This document shows, one piece after another, positions 26,707-37,483 of a DNA stretch of 64,000 nt. Below the pieces are notes generated by a model. That model saw nothing but the letters and a program-made list of their open reading frames with translations, had not been told where the DNA came from and did not search any database. The DNA is from Phoronis australis (lineage: Eukaryota > Phoronida > Phoronidae), in contig NMRA01000128.1 of assembly GCA_002633005.1 (NCBI GenBank), positions 538,360 through 602,359 of the forward strand, written 5' to 3'. The position numbers and the translations under genes are program-made. Numbering within the stretch: the first letter of the stretch is position 1; every line of letters begins with the position of its first letter.

Positions 26707-27409
26707 CAAAAATGAGTACGGTAGTGCTTCTGTTAATAATGTGTATGGTTATTGACGGTGGCCGGACATAGTAGCAGGAAACGCAGCCGAATCATTAGCA
26801 AATGAGTATTTAAAAATTTCATCATTTTCAGGGGGGCTCGTTCGAACGAAGTAGGCAAAAAGGTCCACCTCAGAGAAACAAAAACCTACGAAAAATAAAA
26901 AATAATTTAACTAAAATAGCGATGATACTTTCGGGCCACCGAAAGTGAACGTACTCCGTGAATCTTACTAAAAGTTCCACATTCTCTAGCAAATGTGTGG
27001 GTGTTTATCTTATCTAGAACTGAAGTGGTTATAATATTTTCATTGATAGTTCTAGGAATGTAAAAATGTAAACAGTGAGTTGCCGTGACTGATTTGAGGA
27101 CTGTAGTAGTTAATGCGTTTTCTTTTAAACGGATATTGGCCTGGCAGAACTCTGAAGCTCATGTTGGCTTGAAGCCCTGAACTAATACACTGCCGTGAGA
27201 AGCAACTAAAATTGCATGGCCTGATTTTTCAAAGCAATAACGACAGGTCGAAAGTGATAATTTCAACGAGTCTGTCCCATTGAACAATAATCACAAAAGT
27301 GAGTTTTCGACCGCAAAAACGATACTTATATCCCTATCAACATCAATTGCAGTGTTAAGTCGCATACGTGTACTAAAGACGCTACTTACATCTGAGTACC
27401 GTTGGTCAA

Positions 27410-27700
27410 ATGGGTGAACGTTACGCATGTAAATGACGTGAATAAATTAATTCTTGTTTGTGGCGTAAATTGATTATTGATGGCGTAAATTAACTATTAG
27501 CGGGGTAAAGTAATTATTTGTGGCATAAATTAAAGTTCATTTACACACGTAAATAATGTACGTATGTAAATTACACACGTAAATAATGTACGTATGTAAA
27601 TTACGCACGTAAATAATTACTTAACGCCGTTAATAATTAATTTACGCCACTGATAACAATTAATTTAAGCACGTAATTGATGTGCGTGACGTTCACCCAT
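27410..27700. mobile_element. 291-bp palindromic MITE with 8-bp TSD (hAT-like by TSD length)
   Basis: Identical octamers TTGGTCAA flank the element at 27402-27409 and 27701-27708. Its ends begin ATGGGTGAACGTTACGCA and, from the other side, ATGGGTGAACGTCACGCA, and similarity of the two arms continues for about 43 bp. The interior has short direct repeats of GGCGTAAATT and a tandem ACACGTAAATAATGTACGTA-type unit. It is non-coding. An 8-bp TSD is typical of hAT elements, but the termini do not start with the usual CA. Confidence 0.8.
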
Positions 27701-28010
27701 TTGGTCAATGACGAAGTGAGTGCTGAAGCTTAACTGGAATAACTTTCTGACTGTTGCCAGGGCACTTACCAAAAACCATGACATTTAGCGATCGGACTAT
27801 TATTGTATAGGATAGACATTTTGAAGTATATGAAATCAAAGCCGCCGACTTTACCAAATAAGTACACCTAAAATACTCTGGCACGTATTTGTGGGGTATA
27901 GCTCCGTCTTCGCAGCGTTTACTGCGACCGCGAAGGTTCATCCGCTCCAGGCTGATCTCCTAAAATCACGATTATTCTCACCAATCTTAGTTCCTACTGT
28001 TGTCACACTT

Positions 28011-28154
28011 TTACATTCCATATCTCTCAAGTATTTAAATCACGTCGTATTATTTTAAATTACTTATTCTTGTTAACTTTACATTCCATATCTCTCAAGT
28101 ATTTAAATCACGTCGTATTATTTTAAATTACTTATTCTTGTTGACTTTACATTT
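28011..28154. repeat. 68-bp tandem duplication plus partial third unit
   Basis: A 68-bp unit starting TTACATTCCATATCTCTCAA occurs at 28011-28078 and again at 28079-28146 with only one or two differences, then restarts briefly. Confidence 0.9.
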
Positions 28155-28504
28155 TTATCCTTCTTTTTCTTCAGAGAATTTTCTCTTCATGCCTTTAGAC
28201 ATGTTCTCTTCATTATCAGTGTTGGTATGTTTGTCTTCACGCCTTGTTATTTTTGTCTCACTTTCATGTATTACCATTCTGTTTGTCTTATTTATTTGTT
28301 TTCATGTCTCACCTTTACGGTCATTCATGCATCACGATCGTGTATAGCCCAAAAACCGATCAGACATTCAACATTTCTAAATCATTGCAAGCCTGTAGCT
28401 ACAGCAAGAAAAACATGTTCCTCTATTGCTAGCAGTCAATTAAGAGCGATGAGGGCAAGACTGGTACTGCCTTTTCAAATTGGTATATAGTTGGTGGCGG
28501 GAAC

Positions 28505-28860
28505 TGCAAGGGACCCCTGCTATTCAACATGTTTATCAATGATATCTTCTATGCATTGCATGGCATATGTAACCTGTACAACTCTATGCAGAGGACGCTA
28601 CAACTGTGTGCTGACCACGGCCTGGACAATGTAAGAAGGGACTTAGTATACTGTTGACGTATTGAAATGGTTTGAATTAAATCAAAAAATTCCATCAGCA
28701 TGTTGATGACCTATGTGCTGAGGCAGCCAACCATGTCTCAATATTGTATCGACTCCGTAGTCTTTTTGACCACTGAGGCAACAAAGTTAAAACTTTATCA
28801 TGTTCTTGTTATATCGTAGTTTAAATTATTGTCCACTTATTAGGCAATTTAAGCTGTGTT
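28505..28860 (+). pseudogene. Decayed non-LTR retrotransposon reverse transcriptase fragment
   Basis: Conceptual translation with frameshifts gives GPLLFNMFINDIFYALH (palm-domain motif), then in another frame a degenerate YAED where YADD is expected, CADHGLDNVRRDL, WFELN (thumb-region WF.xN), LYRLRSLF and a KTLSC..ILSTY-like segment. The order matches CR1/Jockey-type LINE reverse transcriptases. Several stops and frame changes, and the missing catalytic Asp, show it is dead. The upstream endonuclease part was not found. Confidence 0.7.
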
Positions 28861-29640
28861 TGTCGAGGCAGAAAAATGGAAAGGATTCAGTTTGTGTTTT
28901 TAAAATACCCGTAACAGTATTCAGCTTTGGTATAAACGGCAAACTCAGTTCTTTTGGTGACTCATAGAACGATGTGCCTTGCTTTAAAAGTTCTTTAACA
29001 CGTCCACCATGTTGGCCCACTTGTATCCTCTAGAGGGGTTCGATGAGCGCCAATCATCTTATAAATTCTGGGGACAGAATTTCTAATCTGTCTCGAGATT
29101 TCTTACATCTACTTACGAGGTGTCTCCATGTGGAACAAATTTTGATGTTACAATGACAAGACAAAAATTAAATACGATGATCTCGACTTTTCTAAGAGAA
29201 GACTGTGAATGCCAGAACTGTACCCGGTGTTGTGTCATCTATTTTGCTTCATGTTGACAATCATTAGGGTTTTAACTGATTGTTTACATATTACATATAT
29301 TCTTCCTGTATGTACTCTCTTAAACCTCTCCGCAAGTAATACTCTACACATGTATTTTTCAGTATCCGTTACTAGCACCTGTGCTAATTTTTTCTTTTGT
29401 TGTATCTACCAACACCGATTAAAATACACGTTTAATTAAGAGTTAGTAATTACTAACTTGTTAGCTAGGTTTGGAGCTTACGCGCCTGCATACTTGCTGC
29501 AATTGGTTTCATTGTTTCGCTAGCTTCAAGACGTTCAGTGAAACGCCAGTATCAAACAGAGAAGCCACGAGTATTTCTTCGCGTCATTTATAGCTGGAAA
29601 AGATACCTCTTTCTGCTTATAGTTTTACTTTCGGACCGGA
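28861..29640. other. Intergenic; possible LINE 3' tail
   Basis: 28861-29110 may be the decayed C-terminal part of the LINE described just upstream, but the match is too weak to bound. The short ORF at 29209-29439 is hydrophobic and unrecognised. Confidence 0.3.
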
Positions 29641-29657
29641 TACTGCTTTGTGAGAAC

Positions 29658-29900
29658 ATGGCGGGTACGTTTCGACTACCACTTTGAAGACCCATGCAAA
29701 TTTCTAGTCTCTAATTGGCACGCATACGTTTCGGAGACAACAGAAACTCGGCTAGTTTCACGGCACATTATACTTCGTCTCAAGATGACGCCAAGCGCAT
29801 GTTTATCAATGAATCTGATCGTGACCATGAAAAACAGATTTTGACGAAACTTGACACTGGGAAAAATATATTCAAAAACAAAGGGTCAATTACTTATTAA
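29658..29900 (+). other. Candidate short coding segment, unrecognised
   Basis: ATGGCG at 29658 is in the same frame as a later polar open stretch (about 29716-29898, ending TAA) with balanced composition (SSQDDAKRMF, DRDHEKQILTKLD). Two stops lie between them, but a GTACGT donor after ATGGCGG (29665) and an AG at 29733 would remove them and keep frame. No family is recognised; a retroposed or first-exon fragment is possible. Confidence 0.2.
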
Positions 29901-30878
29901 TTCTGGAGCAAGTTCAAAGATTGTAAAGTTGCGTTTTGTGACCGGGCCCTCTGCGCTAGTCCCGTGTGTACACTCATATACGATTAAAATTTCGGTTGAG
30001 AAATATGAAAGCAACACTAGGGTTTATGTTTTTATTTAAAAAATCAAAATAGCACAGAAACATGTAAGTGTAACTCAGATTACCCGTTTCCTGTTGAACA
30101 TGCCCTGTGAACACACATAGAAAACAGGTGTGTGAAGGGTGATACTTTAGGCTAATGAAAAATATCCAAAATACGTTCACAGCAACGAAAAACAATAAAT
30201 CATAAAATAATATATACAGTAGATTCATTACACTAGATCAGACTTTTCATAATTTACATTAAATCAAAATATTGAACTCTAAGGCAAAAGGGCTTACTCA
30301 TCTTTTAATTTCATTTAATCAAAACTAAAATTTTTACAAGCTCACCTTAAAAAGACCCTGACAAGAATCACTCGGAATTTTCAAACGCATCAGTATTTCT
30401 GTTTAAAACCTGTGTCCTTACACATAACTTTTCGTTAGTGGCAGTATGCATATTAAATTTAAATGTTGTTTTTAATTTAATGCATTAGGCTACTGTCTTC
30501 ATTATATACACTATATTCAATGTCTTCCAAAGAAAGTTATTTATTAAGAGTTTTGTGTGAACTTACAACTTTTCTTAGAGTTTGTACAAGGCTATTAACA
30601 TATTTACATTTTACATAGAAAAAATCAGTTCTCATGTAATGAATTACACTTGCAATTTTGATCTGCAGTGCACCTGTAGCCCTCATGTTAGTAGTGTCCT
30701 CTGTTGGCACTCCTTCGCAAGACACTGTCTTGATGCTCCTATTCCAATGACGCCATATTTGGCAGATCGAGACTGGCTTTCATGGGTTTTGTCATCGTAA
30801 TGACAAGTGAGATGGCTTTGAGTCACATCAAAACCATGAAGGGTCTCCAAGAGAGACCATTCTTGGTTTTGATGCGAC
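29901..30878 (-). other. 3' flank and UTR of the I-kappa-B gene
   Basis: On the minus strand, an AATAAA at 30545-30540 lies 334 nt past the inferred stop, and another at 30036-30031 lies further on. Either could end the message. The rest is AT-rich sequence without supported genes. Confidence 0.45.
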
Positions 30879-30920
30879 TTAAATTGGCAGTCCATCAATT
30901 TTGATATCATCTGCATCCAT
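30879..30920 (-). CDS. Putative last coding exon of the I-kappa-B gene
   Basis: A clear acceptor (TTATTTCAG) precedes 30920. The phase-matched frame adds 13 residues (MDADDIKIDGLPI) and stops at 30881-30879. The acidic content continues the PEST-like tail, and an AATAAA follows 334 nt on. The weak donor at the previous exon makes this ending likely rather than certain. Confidence 0.6.
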   Translation of the reverse strand: MDADDIKIDGLPI

Positions 30921-33811
30921 CTGAAATAATTGAACAAAAAAATCAGTTTTAATCTAAAACCTATGAAATGCTTTTTTGAAAATCAGCCAAAAGCAACTCA
31001 CAAAATTTGGAGCAGTACCCATGATTTAATGGGGTTTCTACATAATCATGGAATTGTCCAGACTCTCCCATTTCATCATGGAGAAATTTTCAACCTACTC
31101 TTGATTTCAAAAAAAATTTTAAAATGTTATTCATCATGAAAACTGATGCCTGGAAAATCCCAGTGGTTAATAAACCCCATGCCAAGCCTATGGTTATACA
31201 ATACCCCTATGCAACATTAACTATTGACCCCCAGTCATGCACTCAGTTCATGACACCTTCACAATACATGACTTACCACTCTGGGAAAATCCCTTACACT
31301 ATATGAGGTCATATCCATTGACAAAATTGATAAACATGTTTACATTAACAGCAAAGGGCTTTGAACTGCTTGAGAGGCTTAGTGAGTCGACCCTTATCAG
31401 GATGTAGTTTCACATAATACAAAACCCTAAATTTTCGACAGTAAGAAAAATTCCATCTTTCTTGTTTTTCATATTGATTTGGCTGTTTACCAGAAGAGAC
31501 AATATTGACAAAATTCGACAACTTTCACCACCACATAGATACCCGTGTTTTATAAGAATAACTGCCTTCTTGTCTAATATTCAGCAAACTGACCATATAA
31601 CAAGGGCAAAACTATTTCAGTAAGCTCTGTATCGCCAGTCCAACGTGCACTCGTTAGCATAAAACATTTTCTTGTTATTAAACAGCAACTCACGCACACA
31701 CAAAACATGGTATTAACACCTAATTGCAGCGACAGCCAACAAGTTGAATCATTCCTTCAGCCCAAAACACTAGGCAGGACAACGAAAAACAACTCACACA
31801 ATAACATGGCAAAAGAGTTTGCTGTCCTGAGTCACAAAACCCTCCCACACAAACGTATATAGAAACATGCTCAATTTACCTCATCGTCATCACAATCGTC
31901 AGAGTCATCACTGCTGAACGATGACAGTGCCTCAGCGTCAGCGCCGAAATTCATGAGAATCATGACTACTTTCTGATGATGCCTGCCTGCTGCCAACCTT
32001 AAAGGGGTACTGTTATCAAAGGTCATAGCCTCAATGTCTGCTTCCCAGTTGAGAAGTAATTCTACGAGTCTTTGGTTGTCATTCTCTGCAGCAAAGTGTA
32101 GAGGTGTACGCCCACTTTTGCCATCCTAAAAGAAGTGAACAACTGAGATCAGTTAATGTGAAAAAGCTAATTGAACATGAGATGACCCATTTAGCATAAT
32201 TCAGATCTCAATAAACTATTCTATGCTCGAAAATATGAGTTGAAAAAGTAAAATATGAGTAGAAAATTGACCTCACGACTTGCTTTGACAATAATTGCCA
32301 ATTAAACATTCGAGTTAACAGCAACACAGCTGTGGCGAGCCAAGATGTTGTCCTGATTACCCATGACATTTGAAATTGCCAAACTCCAAGAATACAAGTG
32401 GCAAATATGTTGTCACTTGCACTTTCGAGCAGGCATTTTCTTCTGTGGCAAGCGCTGCAACTCTTAAAATTATGAACTACATGAGTTGATTCCTCTTGCG
32501 TATTAATTAAAAATATATCTTACCTTGATGTTAATGTTGGCACCACACTTTCTGGTCAGGTAGTATATTATTCTTGGATGATTATTCTTTGCCGCAATGT
32601 GCAAACATGACAGACCTGTAAAAATAAAATCAAAATGACTGGCCTTAAAATACCCCGTCAAACCCTGTATTTTATCCATACTAGTTGTTAGCCAAATGTA
32701 AAAGCAACAAATGGATAGCCACAGAATTAGTTTTCTCAAGTTCTCAAGGCAATACATCAGGACCACAATTTAACATTGATATTTGAGACACAACATCAGA
32801 ATGACAAGTGCTGCTTACCTTCAAAATTTAGTGCATTCACATCCTGTTTCAAAGGGTGCGTCAAGAGGCTGATGCACTTCTCATCCCCTCCTTTACAGGC
32901 AAGGTGAAGTGGTGTGTTGCCATTATGATCTACTATCGATGATGATGCCCCAGCTTGTAAAAGTGCATTGACCACACCTGGCAATTTTACCAGGACAGCC
33001 AAGTGCATGGCTGTTTGGTGATAGCCGTTGGTCATATCTAGACAGTCTACAGATGGCGCCTTATGAATCATGCCTATGGCAACGTCTTCCAAGAGGTGAA
33101 TGATAGCTATCATGAATTGGCTGAAAGAAAAGAATAACAGTGAAAATCGAGTAAATTGAAATCAAGCTTAATATAACAACTAATTCCTGAGATTAGATTT
33201 TTTCATTAGGAATTCATTTGAAACTGTTACTTAGAACCCAGCTTAGTGTTATACTTATAACGTTCAAATATTTCAACATTGTCTTATCGATGTAGTAAAC
33301 GAGGACAAATCCTGTCAAATATTGCAGGAATCTCCACATCATTCACAGCCACTGCGTATGGGTTAAATGATTCTTTTATTCACAATACATACTTGTCCCC
33401 ATCCTCATCTTGATTGAAAATCTTTACGGCATAGTCTTCTTTCTCAATCCCATGTGTAAGGGAACATGTCTGTGTTGCAGCAGGTCCAATTGAAAGGTTC
33501 TCCATGGCTGATTCGACATTTTGTGAGTCATATCCAGAATCCATCACTGACTGACAGGTCATGTCTTGCACATGTTGCTTAGCGGAAGTTTGAAGGGAGA
33601 CGGCATGTTTTGTGGGTGGCATGGTAACTGAATGTTCACGTTCAGACTTGCAGTTCCCCGACGGAAATGACTCCAATCCAGAATCGATTTTGTCTGAACA
33701 CCAGTTTTCATTCTTTGAAATGTCACCGAGCCCATATCCTGGAACAGGGGGCACCCGGAACCCAATGCAGCCATCCTCTTCCAAGTCACTGTAGTCTCTT
33801 AAATTCGACAT
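30879..33811 (-). CDS. I-kappa-B / Cactus-type NF-kappa-B inhibitor, five coding exons
   Basis: Cytoplasmic ankyrin-repeat inhibitor that binds Rel/NF-kappa-B dimers and masks nuclear localisation until IKK phosphorylation triggers its destruction. Inferred exons in transcript order: 33811-33393, 33120-32819, 32615-32524, 32125-31880, 30920-30879. They sum to 1101 nt, in frame, 366 aa, a normal size for the family. Seen: an N-terminal regulatory region with DSGLES (residues 43-48) and DSGYDS (91-96), both matching the IKK/beta-TrCP degron DSGxxS; Lys33 and Lys41 nearby as possible ubiquitin sites; then six ankyrin repeats (QTAMHLAV, NTPLHLACKGG, LSCLHIAAKN, RTPLHFAAEN and STPLRLAAG mark the cores); then an acidic Ser/Asp tail like the PEST region of I-kappa-B alpha. 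Which vertebrate paralogue is closest cannot be decided here, so no symbol is given. Confidence 0.93.
31871..32125 (-). CDS. I-kappa-B ankyrin repeats 5-6 and acidic tail, with alternative stop
   Basis: Encodes two ankyrin repeats (GRTPLHFAAEN, STPLRLAAGRH) and an acidic SSFSSDDSDDCDDE tail. After GAG at 31880 the sequence reads GTAAAT, which can act as a donor to the last exon at 30920. If it is not spliced, two more codons lead to TGA at 31873-31871, giving a 355-residue protein. Both endings keep the acidic tail. Confidence 0.85.
   Translation of the reverse strand, partial: DGKSGRTPLHFAAENDNQRLVELLLNWEADIEAMTFDNSTPLRLAAGRHHQKVVMILMNFGADAEALSSFSSDDSDDCDDDEVN
33393..33811 (-). CDS. I-kappa-B first coding exon: two phosphodegrons
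   Basis: Encodes residues 1-139. Both DSGLES and DSGYDS fit DSGxxS, the sequence IKK phosphorylates and beta-TrCP reads. The exon ends EDEDGD..., just before the first ankyrin repeat, as in I-kappa-B alpha. The donor AA|GTATGT joins in phase to the exon at 33120. A splice acceptor CTTCCAG ends at 33824, leaving a 12-nt leader before ATG 33811, so an untranslated exon must lie upstream. Confidence 0.92.
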
Positions 33812-34892
33812 CTTTTTTCAATACTGGAAGGACAAACACATTAAATAAGTGAAATAGAAACATAACAGGATAAAAAATCACAATTTCACAATATGTCAAA
33901 AATGAGACTTAACTATCACAGCCAGAATATATAAAACATCATCAATTTCTAATGTTTTTTGCAGAGGTCCCAGTATTTTGCAAAATTTGAAATCAAAGAC
34001 ATTAATTGGAATGGTTATTTAGTTGGGTTTGCCTTTTAGATCCTTAAACAACTTGACTTATGGAACACTTCATGAACATTGTAGCAAAGCAAGTTACAAA
34101 GTAACAGAGGCAGAGCAAGTGCACATTTTCATGGTTACACACAGCTCCCTCATCATTCTGTCTAGTACAACAAGCGAACCAGTCATGACACACTCACACT
34201 TCCATAGAGTCTTGTCATCATCTCTGGTGGAGTGAGTGACTCATTAACATAGAAATTCCATGTGTGGGGGGGCCATTGCACATGCCCTCATTTGAAGAGT
34301 GCCGTAAACAAATGATCAGGGAATGAGCCCATGACATCCTGTGAGGATCTTCCTACCTCACATTCTTGACTGACGTTCTAATTAACAGCATCCGTCGTTC
34401 ATTTAACTATTCTTTTCTAATGAGATGTAATTCTTTTCTCATCAACCTCAACTGAGTTTGTTATTTTCTTATTAGCCACAAGCTGCACGTGCTTGACACG
34501 AATGTGCCAGTAAAGTACAACTGGAAACCTTGCAGTTACTGCGAACATAATTATCCATAAGAACATAATTATCCACAAGAAAAGCATCCAGGCTCATGAG
34601 AAAAGTCCTGTCCCTTGTAAGAAAAGATCAATTCAAAAAAACAAACAAATTTTCGATGTAGATCACTTGCCACTATAAAATTGACCTCAGCCTGATCCTC
34701 GCTGAGATGAGAAGTGATTTTGATAGCTAGAACTGACAGGTTGTCATTTATTAGACCAACACTATGAACATAAAATGACACACGTTGACAAGTCAACTTG
34801 TAGAGCTTGGTCTCAACAAATAATGAACTGTCAGTTCTTTCAAAGCCCTGAAATCATCTCCCAAGTTGCCTAAGATTTAGACAGCATCATCG

Positions 34893-35087
34893 TCTCTACT
34901 TAGCACTTGAGACAGTAGTACTCCCATACTGGAACTTTCATACGCCCGAAGCTTTTTGACGATATGCCTTACACCGATTAAACCATCAAAGTGCGAGCTG
35001 TGAGGCATGATCTGCCGAAAAGCTTCCGGCGTATGAAGGCTCTACAGGAGTACCGCAGTCTCTACCATGTCTACTGCTAAGCAGAGA
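34893..35087. mobile_element. Foldback element (195 bp inverted repeat) in the I-kappa-B 5' intron
   Basis: Long diverged arms: TCTCTACTTAGCA.. GAGACAGTAGTACTCC.. TTCATACGCCCGAAGCTTTT on the left match the reverse complement of AAAAGCTTCCGGCGTATGAA.. GGAGTACCGCAGTCTC.. TGCTAAGCAGAGA on the right (best pair 34937-34956 with 35018-35037). Pairing continues into the centre (ATATGCCTT / GAGGCATGAT). No coding potential; a MITE remnant that would form a hairpin in the pre-mRNA. Confidence 0.75.
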
Positions 35088-35608
35088 GGGCAGCACTGTC
35101 TAACTAAGCCTAGGCCTCAAAGACAACATTTGGTGACCAATTCCATAACAGCGACAGATCTAAATCGTAAGTTGGTGGAACGCAGTTTTAAGTGCAAAAG
35201 TCACAATTCACACGGGTTTTCCCAACTTCCAACTATCGTAATGCGTTCTGGGGTTGTTCTGGTAACCAATAAGATGCCAATCCTTTGACATCGTTACTTC
35301 TCTTAGACGCAGATGTCTTGGAAACAAGGAACATCAGCTGACAAACATTCCGAAGAAAGAACCCGGATGTTGCTCAATAGGTCGTTGGTCCAGCGATCGC
35401 CAGTGACTATGGCGGATGTAAATTATTACGAAGTAGAAAAGTCATAATCAAGTAACTGAATTGTGATGACTGGTACACCGCACGTCAATCGAACAACTCA
35501 ATATTCAACACTCGTCTTTCCAATGACAGTAACCAAAATGGCGTCTCCACTGAAAAGCCACGAAATTTGGTGGGAGTGACGTCGTTGCTTATAATCATTC
35601 GTCATTAC

Positions 35609-35715
35609 CTTGCTCGAACTCCAAACAGTAACCTTGTCACTTAAGTGTTGTGAGAGAACTTCGACAATGTACGCCACGTCCTTATAAATCTACCCAAAAT
35701 TTCAAATTTCCAGAG
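35609..35715 (-). other. Inferred untranslated first exon of the I-kappa-B gene
   Basis: On the minus strand, about 30 nt downstream of a TATA box, a stretch without any ATG runs to a good donor AG|GTAATG whose exon ends at 35609. Splicing to the acceptor at 33824 would place a short leader before ATG 33811. This is a prediction from signals only; the start coordinate is approximate. Confidence 0.4.
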
Positions 35716-35740
35716 AAAACTTCTTGCGTGGCAAAAACCC

Positions 35741-35746
35741 TTTATA
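35741..35746 (-). promoter_or_regulatory. TATA box of the inferred I-kappa-B promoter
   Basis: The minus strand reads GCTTTATAAAGGG. TATAAA lies about 26 bp downstream of a consensus kappa-B site and upstream of the inferred untranslated exon. It is far from any other gene start. Confidence 0.45.
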
Positions 35747-35772
35747 AAGCTTCCTTGGTCTGGGTTTTTTCG

Positions 35773-35782
35773 GGGATTTCCC
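35773..35782 (-). promoter_or_regulatory. Consensus Rel/NF-kappa-B site next to the TATA box
   Basis: GGGATTTCCC on the plus strand (GGGAAATCCC on the minus strand) matches GGGRNNYYCC exactly and also the Dorsal-type GGGWWWWCC. Its position just upstream of the TATA box is where kappa-B sites lie in inducible promoters, consistent with NF-kappa-B driving its own inhibitor. Confidence 0.5.
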
Positions 35783-35911
35783 AAGTTAACAGCAGTACTA
35801 GCCAATAAGGGTGCGTGACTAGTCTTTTGTTGATGACCGCTAACCAATAGCAAACAATGACGTTTTTGTGATCTAATAGGCGGTGACTGGATTTTCCGAC
35901 GCTCGAATACT

Positions 35912-35949
35912 GGAATTTCCACTGGTTATTCACTGCTGTGGAAAACCCC
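35912..35949 (-). promoter_or_regulatory. Two further Rel-type sites upstream
   Basis: GGAATTTCCA at 35912-35921 (one mismatch to a full kappa-B decamer) and GGAAAACCCC at 35940-35949, whose reverse complement GGGGTTTTCC fits GGGRNNYYCC. With 35773-35782 they give three sites in 177 bp. Another Dorsal-type match, GGGTTTTCCC, lies at 35214-35223. Confidence 0.35.
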
Positions 35950-37350
35950 GGTTGCTCAGCAGTTGTTTGCTACGCCGTTTCAAAGGAATAATTGTGAATT
36001 ATTGACATAGACTGTCGAACGAAAATTACCCTGAGTTACTGTTTTGATAAGTGAGCCCCAGTACAAGGCTCACTTAAAAATAGCTCACACAGTTGGGAAA
36101 AACAACTGATCGCCTCGCCTTTTTACTTGGCTGTCCAGGCACGGGAGTCCCTATATACATGAATACGTGTCGTTGTCACAGTTAAAGATACATATGGTGG
36201 GTACGGGCATCACGTTATTCCCGTAATGTAATTTTTTCGAATAATGAGACACTACTAGCCGAGTCTAGTTGCCAGGGCAATAGTTCCCATAGTGACCACC
36301 TTGCAATGTTGATTACTGTAAAGTTTTTGAGGGAATATATTAAATATGATCGGGGCTGAGTTGCATAAAGCTCCAAAAGATATCCGCTGGATAAGTTTCA
36401 TTTGATTGTTGTAATAGTATTGTGATTTGTACTGGAACTACCTTATATGTGCCTTATATGGCACAATTAGTAATTAGAATGGTTTATTATATAAGTCTTG
36501 CCAAACAGTTCTATGAAATGTGACTCATATGCATGTGGTCTTGTGTATTGCAAAAACATGTTGTTGTACAGTAGTTAGGCAGTCCGCAATAAAGTAGTGT
36601 TCAAGTAAAGACGTCTTCTTCACTCCTCTCTCCACAAGCCATTACAATTGTTGCATGACGTCATATGTGCATTGTTCAACAAAAAATAACAACGTGACGC
36701 GTGATAATGCGACGTCATTGTTGCTATACGGCGTATAACTTTTATGCAACTGGGCCCACTGAGGAGAACAAAATTAGCATGGTTGCACCTAATGCAACTT
36801 TGAGCATTTTTCGCAATTTCGACCCTCTTTGGTTTTTTCAACTTGATGACAAAGAGGGTAGCACATTGTTTATACCATTTTCTGTGATGAGGAGTCCATT
36901 TTTGGTGTTATTTTATTTATATGGGGTCATTTTCAAGGTAAAACCAGAGGTCAAAGGTCAAATCTGCCTCTGAGAATTAAGCCTTCTGACGTTTAGTTTT
37001 TATCTCATTATTTTTCGTTTAAGTTCTTCGTTAACCTCTCAGTTAAAGATATATTTTCAAAATGCTCACTATTACATACATGTACTATAGTGGGCCAAAC
37101 ATTTTGGTCACAAGTTTCATGAGGGTTGTATTGGCACAATAGAGAAAGCATATGGCATGGAAATGCTCATACGCTCAGCAGTTTAGTGCTCGTGGTGCGA
37201 GTATGGTTAATTACTGCCCATTACTCCAAAAAACACTACTCCGAAAAACAAACACGTGAGCGACGCATCTGCCCAACTATAGTATGTATACATTCTACGT
37301 TTGATTTTAAATAACACCTTTTCCACTGCGAGAGACTGGTTGTCACACAG
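35950..37350. other. Intergenic, nothing supported
   Basis: Short frames such as 36701-36973 and 37126-37314 have no recognised homology. I see no repeats with clear boundaries here. Confidence 0.4.
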
Positions 37351-37483
37351 CAGTGGCGGATGTACGTTTCCAGTAAGGGGGGGGAGGTTAGGATTCCCGC
37401 AAAGGTCGAATCCGAGACGCGTGACGCCGAGCGTGGGGGGAGGTCGGGAGGTAATCCCCCCTCCCGTGTAAGACAACTTTTTG
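37351..37483 (+). mobile_element. MITE family B, 5' half
   Basis: Starts CAGTGGCGGATGTACG and shares the G-run, the CCGAGACGCGTGACGCCGAG block and CTCCCGTGTAAG with the complete copy at 24489-24727. The right end is missing or unrecognisable. The open frames on the minus strand across it come from its C-rich sequence. Confidence 0.6.

Noticed and set aside
27402-28154. CRISPR-like array from the repeated units
   Set aside because: Animal DNA; the repeats are a MITE and a 68-bp tandem duplication without regular unique spacers.
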